A stretch of DNA of 64,000 nt from JAEULH01 sp034382075. GTDB taxonomy: Bacteria; Pseudomonadota; Alphaproteobacteria; Rhodospirillales; Defluviicoccaceae. The first letter of the stretch is position 1, and the number at the start of each line of letters is the position of its first letter. Shown here one piece after another: positions 46,013 through 53,904 of the stretch. The notes under the pieces were generated by a model. That model was not told the DNA's origin, ran no database searches, and was given only the letters and a program-made list of their open reading frames with translations. The stretch covers positions 1-64,000 of the forward strand of contig JAXMOZ010000004.1 of assembly GCA_034382075.1 (NCBI GenBank), written 5' to 3'. A program made the position numbers and the translations under genes.

Positions 46013-46864
46013 TCAGGGAGAAATAAGGCCTAAGCGGATGGCCGTCACCACCGCCTGCACCCGGTTGCCGGCGCCGGTCTTCTTCATAGCGCCTTTGAGG
46101 TGGAACTGCACCGTGTGCTCGGACACGGCAAGGATTTGGCTGATGGACCAGGCGCTCTTGCCCCGCGCCGTCCAGGTGAGGCACTCGCGCTCGCGGTCGC
46201 TGAGATGCACGACGGGATCGGTGCCGCCGCTGCGCGCCAGCGCGGTGTAGGCGAGCTGCAGCTGGGTTGCCAGGATCTGCAGGGCCCCGAGTTGGGCGGC
46301 CGTGTCGGCGCCGGTGGCCGCTCCGGACACGCTGACGACGTAGCTTTCGCCGGCCGGCCCGTGGACCGGGATGCAGACGCCGTCGCCGAGGCCGGCGTCC
46401 CCGGCCTCGCAGAAGAGCGCCCGCTGCCTCCCGGAAAGCCGCTCGTCCGCAGCGACCTCGGCCCAGGCATAAGGCCTGAGCCGGGCCGGCGCCTGCAACA
46501 GGCAGGGGTCGATGTCCTGATACCGGCTTGCCTGGTAGTGGTCGACCCACTCCCGCGGGCAACTGACCACCAAGGCGGGGCGTGGCAGCAGCGACGAGAC
46601 GGCGGCCTGGGCCGCCGGGGTGACCGCGGCAAACGCCACCTTGTCGTAGCCGAACGCCAGGACCGCGCGGCGGAACAGGTCGAACACCTGCTCGGGCGTA
46701 GCCGCCCGGTTCGTCTCCTCGATGTAGGCGAAAAGATCCAGCGCGTCGCTGCAGCCGGCGCCGACGACGCTCCGGCGAGATCTGGCTGCGGCGGTTGCGA
46801 GCTCGGCGCGCTCGGACGGCCCGGGGAGCGCCCTGCCAGCGGAAATGGTCGAGGGGTCCTTCAC
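46013..46864 (-). CDS. luxR: LuxR-family quorum-sensing regulator
   Basis: AHL-responsive transcription factor, 283 residues. The N-terminal autoinducer-binding domain keeps the key positions: EWVDHYQASRYQDIDP (the Trp, Tyr and Asp-Pro of the TraR/LuxR pocket), PYAWAEV and GLGDGVCIPVHGP. The C-terminal GerE-type helix-turn-helix is LSDRERECLTWTARGKSAW followed by SISQILAVSEHTVQFHLKG. A GTG starts the frame. All AHL-contact residues I can place are present, so it should bind signal. A palindrome 14 bases upstream suggests autoregulation. luxI lies 1.9 kb away on the same strand with a fadL gene between. Confidence 0.93.
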   Translation of the reverse strand: MKDPSTISAGRALPGPSERAELATAAARSRRSVVGAGCSDALDLFAYIEETNRAATPEQVFDLFRRAVLAFGYDKVAFAAVTPAAQAAVSSLLPRPALVVSCPREWVDHYQASRYQDIDPCLLQAPARLRPYAWAEVAADERLSGRQRALFCEAGDAGLGDGVCIPVHGPAGESYVVSVSGAATGADTAAQLGALQILATQLQLAYTALARSGGTDPVVHLSDRERECLTWTARGKSAWSISQILAVSEHTVQFHLKGAMKKTGAGNRVQAVVTAIRLGLISP

Positions 46865-46877
46865 CTAGGTCGTTGTC

Positions 46878-46892
46878 TACCCCATTCGGGTA
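46878..46892. promoter_or_regulatory. Operator-like palindrome between luxR and fadL (site A)
   Basis: TACCCCATTCGGGTA, with arms TACCC/GGGTA. It lies 14 bases upstream of the luxR start and just upstream of a weak -10 (TATGAG) pointing at fadL. A larger inverted repeat, CGTTGTCT (46871) with AGACAACG (46897), surrounds it. It resembles the sites at 53839 and 57465. Confidence 0.6.
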
Positions 46893-46908
46893 TGAGAGAC
46901 AACGCGTT

Positions 46909-48318
46909 TTGGTTCGGCGCTTGTCCAGGCCTGTGGTCGTGCACGTGGGTGCCTTGTCGTCTTGCGCTTCCGAACGTCGCCGCCGTTCCGGGCTCGGCGC
47001 CCCGGCTTGGCCAGCGGGGGCTCTCGCCGCGGTGCTGGCCGCGGCCGAGGCCCAAGCGTCGGGCTTCTACCTGACCGAGCAGAGCGTCGGCAGTGTCGGG
47101 CGCGCCACCGCGGGCCAAGCCGCCATTGCCGCCGACGCCAGCACCGTGGTCGGCAACCCCGCCGGGATGACCGAACTCGGCTCGGCGCAGGTCATGGCCG
47201 GGGTGACCGTCCTGCTGCCGAAGACCTCGTTTCGCAACCGCGGCTCGAGCGCGGCGACGCCCGGAACCGGCGGCGCGGCGCTGGCCTATGGCGGCGGTTC
47301 CGGCGGCAACCCGTTCGGCGCCGAGGCACTGCCGAACGCCTACGCAGCGATGCCGCTACCGCTGCCCGGATCCGACCTGTGGCTCGGCATCGGCGTCGCC
47401 GCACCGTTCGGCCTGAGCCTCGATTACGGCAGCGACTGGTTCGGCCGATACGACTCGATCGAGTCCAGCCTTTCGACCGTGGACGTGGCAATCGTCGCCG
47501 CCTACCGGGTCTTCGACTGGCTCTCCGTGGGCGGCGGGCTCAACGTCCAGAGCATCGACGTCCGCCTCACCAGCGCGGTGCCGGACACCCTCGCCGTCGG
47601 CGGCCCGAGCATGGCGAGCGACGGCCGCAGCGTCCTCAGGGGTGACGACGTGAGCCTCGGCTTCAACGCCGGGATCCTCGTCGAGCCGGTCCCCGGCACC
47701 CGCATCGGCATCCACTACCGCTCGGCCATCACCCACACGTTGAAGGGGCGCGCCAGCACCTCCGGCCTCGGCGGCGACCTGGCGGCGGCGAACGGAAGCG
47801 CCGACGCCAAGGCCGACATTCGTCTTCCCGACATCGTCTCGGTGGGAGCGGCGCAGGCCGCGGGCGAAAGGCTCACGCTGCTGGGCGAGGTGCAATGGTT
47901 CAACTGGAGCCGCTTCGGGGAGGTTCGGGTCCGTCCACAGGGCGGAGGCGGCGAGCTGGTCCTGCCGCAGGACTACAGCGACGCCTGGGCCATCGCCGTC
48001 GGCGGCGAATACCGGGTGAGCGACGACCTCGGCCTGCGCGCCGGCGTCCGCTACGAGACGACACCGACGAGCGACCGGTTCCGCTCGACCGGGGTGCCGG
48101 AGGGCAACAACTACTCGGCCGGGATCGGACTGAGCTACCGGCTGTTGGACGGCGTGGCCATCGACCTCGCCGCCTTCCACACCCGCGCCGAGGCCGGCAA
48201 CGTCTCGCTGTCGCGTACCTTCTTCGCCGGAACGCCGGCGGCGGGAACGGTCGCGACCAAGGGCCGCGCGCGGATGCATGCGACCGCCGGCGGGCTCGCC
48301 GTCACCTCTCGCTTCTGA
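46909..48318 (+). CDS. FadL/OmpP1-family outer-membrane channel
   Basis: Outer-membrane beta-barrel for hydrophobic compounds, about 470 residues. The mature protein begins SGFYLTEQSVGSVGRA, then AADASTVVGNPAGMTELG with the NPAG motif of the hatch domain, and ends with amphipathic strands and a terminal Phe (LAVTSRF). A signal peptide ends near AAAEAQA. The start is uncertain: TTG 46909 and GTG 46933 are both possible. It is divergent from luxR and placed between luxR and luxI. In rhizobia, FadL homologues are reported to admit long-chain AHLs, so a signal-uptake role here is plausible inference. Confidence 0.88.
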   Translation: MVRRLSRPVVVHVGALSSCASERRRRSGLGAPAWPAGALAAVLAAAEAQASGFYLTEQSVGSVGRATAGQAAIAADASTVVGNPAGMTELGSAQVMAGVTVLLPKTSFRNRGSSAATPGTGGAALAYGGGSGGNPFGAEALPNAYAAMPLPLPGSDLWLGIGVAAPFGLSLDYGSDWFGRYDSIESSLSTVDVAIVAAYRVFDWLSVGGGLNVQSIDVRLTSAVPDTLAVGGPSMASDGRSVLRGDDVSLGFNAGILVEPVPGTRIGIHYRSAITHTLKGRASTSGLGGDLAAANGSADAKADIRLPDIVSVGAAQAAGERLTLLGEVQWFNWSRFGEVRVRPQGGGGELVLPQDYSDAWAIAVGGEYRVSDDLGLRAGVRYETTPTSDRFRSTGVPEGNNYSAGIGLSYRLLDGVAIDLAAFHTRAEAGNVSLSRTFFAGTPAAGTVATKGRARMHATAGGLAVTSRF

Positions 48319-48356
48319 AGGTTCGTCGACCTCGGCCTGGGGAGCCGACGCCCCAC

Positions 48357-48374
48357 CCTCCCATTTTTGGGAGG
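48357..48374. terminator. Hairpin after the fadL-like gene
   Basis: CCTCCCA and TGGGAGG arms with a TTTT loop, 39 bases beyond the fadL-like stop. No T-run follows. It may be a terminator, or an operator for the gene that starts at 48456. Confidence 0.5.
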
Positions 48375-48455
48375 TGTCGCGCCGTCGCTGCCGGCGCCTA
48401 GAGTGCGGCCGGCTCTGCCAAAGCGGCAGGGCGCGACCAATAAGCGAGGCAGGCG

Positions 48456-48905
48456 ATGTCGGGGATGGTTTTGACGCTGGTGGAGCCGGTTGGCGCCGAT
48501 GTCGGCGGAGGGCAGGGGGCCGCCGCCGGTGTGGACCTGGGCCGCATCATCCACAAGGCCATCCTCGCCCGGCGCTTCGCCGAGGTGCATAAGCAGACGG
48601 TGCGCCAGTGCGTCCGCGCCGCCCGGGCCGCAGGACAGCGCGGCAACCGTGTGCTCGCCGCGGCGCTGCTTCGCGACGCCCGGGCCGAGCATGCCGAGGC
48701 GCAAGCCTGCGCCCGGGTTGCCCGCGCCTTGGAGCGGCAGGCCGAGGAGATGGGCAGGGCCGCGGGTGTCTACAGGGCGACCGGCCGCGCCAGCGCGCCC
48801 GCGACCAGCGAGGGGATGCCGGCGATCGACGCCCACGCCGTATCCGGTGCCGCCGCCTCCGTCGGCTCGCCGGCGATCCGCAAGACCTTGGGCGGCAGCG
48901 AGTAA
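48456..48905 (+). CDS. Putative helical protein overlapping luxI 3' end
   Basis: The 149 residues are not recognised. The first 110 look like a real helical protein (DLGRIIHKAILARRFAEVHK; TVRQCVRAARAAGQRGNRVL), with GAGG before the ATG. The last 45 codons lie antisense to the end of luxI and are low-complexity (Ala, Gly, Ser). Either the genes overlap tail to tail by 136 bases or one of them has an extended end. Confidence 0.45.
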   Translation: MSGMVLTLVEPVGADVGGGQGAAAGVDLGRIIHKAILARRFAEVHKQTVRQCVRAARAAGQRGNRVLAAALLRDARAEHAEAQACARVARALERQAEEMGRAAGVYRATGRASAPATSEGMPAIDAHAVSGAAASVGSPAIRKTLGGSE

Positions 48906-49471
48906 GTCCGCCGCAGGGTTGCGATCGCCTGGTCGCTGACCGCGACCGCAGCGGCGGTGACGACGCACCGGCCGATGGCGCGGCTCCGGCCGAGCAACCT
49001 GACACTGCAGCCGTTGGCCTCGATGCTGCGGATCACCCGCGGGTGGGTGACGAGGTAGTATTCGCTGATGCCCAGCTTGCGGCCGAACTCGCCGCAGGCG
49101 CACATCATCTCGCCGAAAACGCGCCCGCGGAGGGCCGGAGCCAGGCTCCGGTCCACTCCGAGGCGCGTGACTTCCCATACATCGGGGCGGGACGGGAGCT
49201 CCTCGCCGTAGATCAATTCCGGCCAGAGCTCCTTGATCATGTATGGGAACGTGGTCGGGATCAGGCGCGCAATCGCCCGGACCTGCCGAAGGTCATCCCG
49301 CCACAGCAAGTATACCGCCGCTGGCGTGTCGAACGCGTCCCACTCCATGCCCCGAAAGGTCGGAACCTGATACCCGTGCCGTTCGACGAATATCTTATGG
49401 CGAAGACGATGGAGCGCCGGCAGAGCATCGCCGAGTAAATGCGCTGTCTCTACCGAGAACGCGTCGATCAT
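48770..49471 (-). CDS. luxI: Acyl-homoserine-lactone synthase LuxI
   Basis: Makes an AHL signal from SAM and an acyl carrier (acyl-ACP or acyl-CoA). It has 233 residues. Conserved positions are visible: Arg24 and Phe28 in RLRHKIFVERHGY, Trp44 with Asp45 and Asp48 in MEWDAFD, the Arg in QVRAIARLIPTT, and the Glu-Val-x-Arg in DVWEVTRLGVD. GAGGA precedes the ATG. The C-terminal 40 residues extend beyond the usual fold. Acyl chain length cannot be read from the sequence. Confidence 0.92.
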   Translation of the reverse strand: MIDAFSVETAHLLGDALPALHRLRHKIFVERHGYQVPTFRGMEWDAFDTPAAVYLLWRDDLRQVRAIARLIPTTFPYMIKELWPELIYGEELPSRPDVWEVTRLGVDRSLAPALRGRVFGEMMCACGEFGRKLGISEYYLVTHPRVIRSIEANGCSVRLLGRSRAIGRCVVTAAAVAVSDQAIATLRRTYSLPPKVLRIAGEPTEAAAPDTAWASIAGIPSLVAGALARPVAL

Positions 49472-49788
49472 AATGGTCCTCGTCTTCGTTATTTAAATCG
49501 CGATCTGCAAACGTCGGCGCGTGGTCAGAATTTCTCTTGGGTCCCGCGCGCCGTCTCTGGGCGGAATAAATACCGGCAGACCCGCCGATGGTCAAGAACA
49601 TATTCCTCATACGGGGTGAACATGCCTACAAACGAGGGCGGGGCGCGGCGGCTTCAACCGGCGCCGTACGTCCGCGGCAACAGCGGGCACGAAATCTCGC
49701 GGCAACGGCGATTAACCCTAAAGGTCAATTGGCCCTTGGTCGCGGCTTTGGCCATAATGCGAAAGTCGGGTGCTAAAAGGGGGTTTCT
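49472..49788. other. luxI upstream region, relatively AT-rich
   Basis: About 320 bases between luxI and the next + strand gene. It is clearly richer in A/T than its surroundings (for example ATTTAAAT near 49491 and GCGGAATAAATA near 49561). I see no clean copy of the TACCC-N4-GGGTA palindrome; TTCCTCATACGGGGTGAA (about 49602-49619) is a weak relative. No credible gene. Confidence 0.45.
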
Positions 49789-50145
49789 ATGTCGAAGGTC
49801 GTACTCGGGCCTGCGCCTTCTGGGCAGGCTCAGCACAAGGACGCGAACGCGCCACGGCTGCGGAAAGGGCGCCCGAGCACCGGGCCGAAGATTTCCATGT
49901 CGCGAAGCGCCGCCGCCGAGCACGTCGAGTGCCGCGGCTGCCGGCATTGGCAACCGTTCGTGACGCAGTGGGGGCATTGCGGCTGCGAGATGGTCCGCCG
50001 TCACGTCGACGGCGAGGCGCCGCTGGTCACCCGGGGAAGCTTTTCCTGCAGGTTCTACGCCCCGGGGGCGGAAGCCCGCAGGGCCGGGTCGCCGGCGTCG
50101 GGAGAAGAGCTGCGCCCGCAGGTCTTCGCCGCTGCCGCCGACTGA
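49789..50145 (+). CDS. Conserved-looking cysteine-containing small protein
   Basis: 118 residues from an ATG preceded by AAAGGGGG. The N-terminal 40 residues are basic and disordered. The core has CRGCRHWQPFVTQWGHCGC and later SFSCRFYAP: five cysteines in a compact arrangement that suggests metal binding. The C-terminus is low-complexity. Function unknown. It converges on fba across a strong hairpin. Confidence 0.6.
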   Translation: MSKVVLGPAPSGQAQHKDANAPRLRKGRPSTGPKISMSRSAAAEHVECRGCRHWQPFVTQWGHCGCEMVRRHVDGEAPLVTRGSFSCRFYAPGAEARRAGSPASGEELRPQVFAAAAD

Positions 50146-50174
50146 CGCTGGGCTGGCTTCGTTCGCTGAGGATT

Positions 50175-50203
50175 GGGGCGGCGGCCGTTCGGTCCGCCGC
50201 CCC
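50175..50203. terminator. Bidirectional hairpin between convergent genes
   Basis: GGGGCGGCGG (50175-50184) and CCGCCGCCCC (50194-50203) with a 9-base loop, followed by CGTCCTT. It lies 6 bases from the end of fba and 30 bases from the end of the 118-residue gene. Confidence 0.7.
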
Positions 50204-50208
50204 CGTCC

Positions 50209-51291
50209 TTAAGCCTGAGCCAGAGACCGGCCCTTCGAGCCGAGGTCGACGAAGGCCTCGCTCAGCCGCTCGGCCATGCCCACCTCAGCGGCGCGCAGCC
50301 ACTTCCGCGGGTCATAGAACTTCTTGAACGGCGTCCCGTCGTCCGGGTCGATCTGGTACTTGAACGCCTTCGGGTGCTCCTCGACGAACTTGCCGACGGC
50401 TTCCGAGAAGGCGAACTGGGTGTCGGTGTCGATGTTCATCTTGAACACGCCGTAGCCCACGGCTTCCGTGATCTTCTCTTTCTCGGAGCCGGAGCCGCCG
50501 TGGAAGACCAGGTTCAGCGGGTTCGGCCCGGCGTTGTGCTGGCGGGCGACCAGGTCCTGCGAACCCTTCAGGATCTCCGGGCGCAGCTTGACGTTGCCCG
50601 GCTTGTAGACACCGTGGACGTTGCCGAACGACGCGGCGACGGAGAACGAGCCGATCGGCGCCAGCTTCTGGTAGGCCAGGAGCACGTCCTCGGGCTGGGT
50701 GTAGAGCTTGGAGTTGTCGGCGCTCTCGTCGAACTCGCCGCCGATGCCGTCTTCTTCGCCGCCGGTCACGCCGAGCTCGATCTCCAGGCTCATGCCCATC
50801 GGCGCCATGCGCTTCAGCACCCGGGCGCACTCGTCGAGGTTCCAGTCGATCGGCTCCTCGGAGAGGTCCAGCATGTGCGAGCTGTAGAGCGGCTTGCCGG
50901 TTTCCTTGAAGAACGCCTCGCCGTGGTCGAGCAGCGCCTCGACCCATGGGATCAGCTTCTTGTTGGCGTGGTCGGTGTGCAGCACGACGCAGACGCCGTA
51001 GTGCTCGGCCATCATGTGCACGTGCTTGGCCGCCGATACCGCGCCCAGCACCTTGCCCAGGGCGCCGTCGGGGAAGGCTTGGCCGGCGTAGAACTGGGCG
51101 CCGCCGTTGGACAGCTGGATGATGACGTCGGACTTATTCTTCGCCGCCGCCTCGAGAACCGAGTTGATGGTGTTGGTGCCGGTGACATTCACCGCCGGAA
51201 GGGCATAGCCCCCCGACTTGCACGCCGCCACCAGCGTCTCGTAGTCCTTGCCGGTGACCACGCCCGGCTTAAGGGATGCAGCTTCGCCCAT
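50209..51291 (-). CDS. fba: Fructose-bisphosphate aldolase class II
   Basis: Zinc-dependent aldolase of glycolysis and the Calvin or gluconeogenic routes, E. coli FbaA-like (type A), 360 residues. Zinc and catalytic motifs are CVVLHTDHANKKLIPW, LEIELGVTGGEEDG, FGNVHGVYKPGNVKLRPEIL split over residues 215-240, LVFHGGSGSEKEKI and VFKMNIDTDTQ. A strong AGGAGGAG precedes the ATG. It is monocistronic, followed by a hairpin. Confidence 0.97.
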   Translation of the reverse strand: MGEAASLKPGVVTGKDYETLVAACKSGGYALPAVNVTGTNTINSVLEAAAKNKSDVIIQLSNGGAQFYAGQAFPDGALGKVLGAVSAAKHVHMMAEHYGVCVVLHTDHANKKLIPWVEALLDHGEAFFKETGKPLYSSHMLDLSEEPIDWNLDECARVLKRMAPMGMSLEIELGVTGGEEDGIGGEFDESADNSKLYTQPEDVLLAYQKLAPIGSFSVAASFGNVHGVYKPGNVKLRPEILKGSQDLVARQHNAGPNPLNLVFHGGSGSEKEKITEAVGYGVFKMNIDTDTQFAFSEAVGKFVEEHPKAFKYQIDPDDGTPFKKFYDPRKWLRAAEVGMAERLSEAFVDLGSKGRSLAQA

Positions 51292-51551
51292 GATCCTCTC
51301 CTCCTAGGGATGTTGGTTCGCGACGCCTGACAACCGGCGTTCTTGCATATCGTTGCTCGACCCGTACGCGACCACTTCTGTCTGCGGAAACGGCCGAGCG
51401 GCCGCGTCGTCTTCTCCAGGCTTGGGCGCGCGATCGCGCTGTATAGCACACGGTGCGCCCGCGTCTAACGGCTAGATGACCTGCGGATGGCGCGTAGATC
51501 TGGACCGTCCTCCACGCGGCCTCGCGCCGGCGCGGGCGCGCCCGGCCCTGC

Positions 51552-51636
51552 TGGTGCCCGCTGGGGGACTCGAACCCCCACTCCCGGAGGAAACGGATTT
51601 TAAGTCCGTTGCGTCTGCCAATTCCGCCAAGCGGGC
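51552..51636 (-). tRNA. tRNA-Leu (anticodon UAA)
   Basis: On the minus strand the cloverleaf closes: acceptor GCCCGCT pairs with AGCGGGC, the D arm shows GGCGGAATTGGCAGACGC, the anticodon loop is CTTAAAA (TAA), a long variable arm follows as in class II tRNAs, and the T arm has GGTTCGAGTCC. CCA is encoded at 51554-51552. Confidence 0.95.
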
Positions 51637-51696
51637 AAGCGCCAAAGCCTAGCGTCCGCCGCTTCGCCGCGGCAAGGCAGATCGCGGCGGGCGACC

Positions 51697-52281
51697 TCAA
51701 TCCGGCGCGGGGATGCGGCCGACGAGTTGAAGGCCGCCGCCCCGGGTGTCCCGGACGACGACGATCTCGCCGGAGGCGGGCATGATCCCGGTGAGCGCGG
51801 TGATCACCACCTGATGGGTAACGAGGACGATGGCGCCGGTTTGCGGCTGGTCGGCGAGCCAGACGCGCAGCTCGGCCATCTGCGGGTCCTCACGGTCCGG
51901 TTCCGTAAAGAACGAGTTCAACGCCGGCAAGGCGATCACCTCGCCGAGGCCCATCAGCCGCGCCGTCTCCAGGCAGCGGCACCACTGGCTGGAGTAGACG
52001 CCGTCGATCCGGATGCCGTGCCAGCGGAGGTTGGCGCCGATGGCCTGGGCCTGCGCCCGGCCGGCGGGCGAGAGGTTGCGCTGGGTGGCGCAGTCGTCGA
52101 GCCGAAAGCTCGGCGGATCGCCCGTCCCGGGCGCGGTTGCGTGGCGCACCAAAGCCACGTGCCCGCCCTGGCGAAGCGCCGCCCAGGCCGCCTCGGCGTC
52201 TTGAGCGAAACCCGGCCGCGGCGCCAGCAGCAGAAGCAGCATCGGGATCATGATGGCGCGAAGGCGCGGGCGTGGACGCAT
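51697..52281 (-). CDS. Exported histidine-phosphatase-family protein
   Basis: Phosphoglycerate-mutase-like fold, 194 residues from the ATG at 52281. A signal peptide (RAIMIPMLLLLLAPRPGFAQ) leads into the catalytic LVRHATAPGTGDP, with the phospho-accepting His. YSSQWCRCLETARLMGL and VLVTHQVVITALTG carry the remaining pocket residues. It is probably periplasmic. Substrate unknown. The frame is open further upstream, but that part is Arg-rich shadow. Confidence 0.85.
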   Translation of the reverse strand: MRPRPRLRAIMIPMLLLLLAPRPGFAQDAEAAWAALRQGGHVALVRHATAPGTGDPPSFRLDDCATQRNLSPAGRAQAQAIGANLRWHGIRIDGVYSSQWCRCLETARLMGLGEVIALPALNSFFTEPDREDPQMAELRVWLADQPQTGAIVLVTHQVVITALTGIMPASGEIVVVRDTRGGGLQLVGRIPAPD

Positions 52282-52417
52282 CGGTGGGGTCCGGCTGTGG
52301 GCAGGGTCCTGAGCCGGACATGGGGCCACGCGCCGCCGCCGGCCAACCCTGAGACGCTGGCTCCCAAGCGAGCATATATAGTATGCTGAAGTAATCTGAT
52401 GATGACGGGACCGGTCC

Positions 52418-52675
52418 ATGCCCGAACGCATGACCATTACCATGCCCACCGAGATGGCCGAGATCCTGCGGAAGGCCGTGGCCGGCGGCGAGTACGCCTC
52501 GGCCAGCGAGGTCGTCCGCGAAGCGCTGCGCGAGTGGATGCGCAGCCGCGACAGCGACCGGCGCGATCTCGAAACCCTGCGGACGGCGATCCGGGCCGGG
52601 CTGGACAGCGGTCCCGCCATTCCCGCAGATCAGGTCTTCGCCGAACTTAGGGCACGCTACGCCGCTAAGGCCTAA
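52418..52675 (+). CDS. parD: ParD-type antitoxin
   Basis: Ribbon-helix-helix antitoxin of the ParD/CopG group, 85 residues. RMTITMPTEMAEILRKAVA is the DNA-binding strand and first helix; YASASEVVREALREWM is the family signature. The C-terminal tail would wrap the ParE toxin. It starts just downstream of an AT-rich stretch (ATATATAGTATGC near 52375). The toxin gene that follows is broken. Confidence 0.9.
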   Translation: MPERMTITMPTEMAEILRKAVAGGEYASASEVVREALREWMRSRDSDRRDLETLRTAIRAGLDSGPAIPADQVFAELRARYAAKA

Positions 52676-52677
52676 GC

Positions 52678-52785
52678 GTGAGGCGCATCGTCATCCTGCC
52701 CGCCGCCCGGCGGGACCTCATCGAGATCGGCGACTTCATCGCGCTCGACAACCCTAAGCGCGCCTTGGCCTTCGTCTCGGAGAGC
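52678..52785 (+). pseudogene. parE: Truncated ParE toxin
   Basis: Begins two bases after parD with VRRIVILPAARRDLIEIGDF and continues IALDNPKRALAFVSE, a normal ParE N-terminus. After about 35 residues the homology stops abruptly; the frame then runs on as Arg/Ser-rich sequence into the bluB start. The remaining two-thirds of ParE is missing, so the toxin should be inactive. The break lies within about 55 bases of the bluB start. Confidence 0.75.
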
Positions 52786-52840
52786 TCTCCAAGCCGCCGG
52801 ACTTGCGCCCGGTCCTGCCTGCGTTACAGTCGCCGGCGTG

Positions 52841-53509
52841 ATGATGCCGCTGAGCGCGCCTCCTTCCAGCCCTTCGCCGCCCGCGTTCGACCGCGAGTTC
52901 CGCGATCAGCTCGAGGCGCTGTTTCGCTGGCGGCGCGACGTCCGCCGCTTCCGCTCGGAGCCGCTGCCGGCCGGCTTAATGGACGGCCTGATCGCACTGG
53001 CGGCGCTGGCGCCGTCGGTCGGTAACAGCCAGCCGTGGCGGTTCGTCAAGGTGGACGATCCCGACCGCCGCGCCGCCATCCGCCGCAACTTTGCCCGCTG
53101 TAACCAGCAGGCGCTCTCGGCCTACGCCGAGGAGCGGGCCCGCCTTTATGCGACCCTGAAGCTCGCGGGGCTCGACGAGGCGCCGGCGCACCTGGCGGTG
53201 TTCGCCGACACCGAAACGGCGTTCGGTCACGGCCTCGGCCGGCAGACGATGCCGGAGACGCTGATCTATTCCGTCGTCGGCGCGATCCACGCGCTATGGC
53301 TGGCCGCCCGGGCGCACGGCATCGGCCTCGGCTGGGTCTCGATCCTCGATCCCGGCGAGGCCGCGTCGAGCTTGGCCGTGCCCGCCGACTGGAGCCTGGT
53401 CGCCTACCTGTGCCTCGGCTATCCGGTCGAGGAGCACACCGATCCCGAACTCGACCGCCACGGCTGGCAGCGCCGGGTCGACGCCCGGCGCTTCATTCTC
53501 CAGCGCTGA
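52841..53509 (+). CDS. bluB: 5,6-dimethylbenzimidazole synthase BluB
   Basis: Flavin-destructase that makes the lower ligand of vitamin B12 from FMN. It has 222 residues. Nitroreductase-fold signatures are FRWRRDVRRFRSEPLP, APSVGNSQPWRFVKVDD, and GLGRQTMPETLIYS, then GLGWVSILDP. These fit BluB better than general nitroreductases. Start may be GTG 52838, ATG 52841 or ATG 52844. It completes a B12 theme with the cob genes at the left edge, though they are 50 kb apart. Confidence 0.88.
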   Translation: MMPLSAPPSSPSPPAFDREFRDQLEALFRWRRDVRRFRSEPLPAGLMDGLIALAALAPSVGNSQPWRFVKVDDPDRRAAIRRNFARCNQQALSAYAEERARLYATLKLAGLDEAPAHLAVFADTETAFGHGLGRQTMPETLIYSVVGAIHALWLAARAHGIGLGWVSILDPGEAASSLAVPADWSLVAYLCLGYPVEEHTDPELDRHGWQRRVDARRFILQR

Positions 53510-53513
53510 AGCC

Positions 53514-53765
53514 TCAGTTCTGCTGCTCTTCGCCGAGCTGCATCACGCCGAGGGCGACGGCGATGCTGCCGAAGGTGAGGAACAACCCCGAAAAAAGCAT
53601 CAGCAAAAACATGAGCTTGTCTGGGGAGGCGAAGATTAGGGTGGCGAGCTTGGCAAAGTCGAACCACAGCAGCAGGACGCCGAGGACCGAGGCGCCGACG
53701 GCGCCGCAGAAGAGGTGCTTGACGAGGTAGACGATGATGTCGCGCTGGGGCGGCGGAATGGACAT
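53514..53765 (-). CDS. Small two-span membrane protein
   Basis: The gene encodes 83 residues from the ATG at 53763-53765. Two predicted spans: LFCGAVGASVLGVLLLWF and LMFLLMLFSGLFLTFGSIAV, with the linker DFAKLATLIFASPDK. No family recognised. A good -10 (TACAAT, 53840-53835) and a TACCCA-N2-TGGGTA palindrome lie about 75 bases upstream, shared with the divergent oxidoreductase gene. Confidence 0.7.
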   Translation of the reverse strand: MSIPPPQRDIIVYLVKHLFCGAVGASVLGVLLLWFDFAKLATLIFASPDKLMFLLMLFSGLFLTFGSIAVALGVMQLGEEQQN

Positions 53766-53834
53766 GTCGGAATGCTCTTTTGGTGAGACGCTCTGGAACA
53801 CATCATATGATAATGCGAACTCGCAAGGTGATTC

Positions 53835-53852
53835 ATTGTACCCAAATGGGTA
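53835..53852 (-). promoter_or_regulatory. Operator-like palindrome with -10 box (site B)
   Basis: TACCCAAATGGGTA (53839-53852) has perfect 6-base arms. On the minus strand it reads CTTACCCATTTGGGTACAAT, placing the palindrome directly before a -10 TACAAT that points at the 83-residue membrane protein. No good -35 is present, so an activator may be needed. A separate 10-bp palindrome, ATCATATGAT, lies near 53804. Confidence 0.65.
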
Positions 53853-53904
53853 AGCTCGCGCCAGAGGCTCGGCCGGCCGTTCCGATGGCCGGGAGCGCCG
53901 CTGC

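Noticed and set aside
49623..49963. Frame starting MPTNEGGARRLQP upstream of the 118-residue gene
   Set aside because: It has a fair ribosome site but becomes Arg-rich shadow over the better-supported 49789 gene, and no conserved feature is visible.
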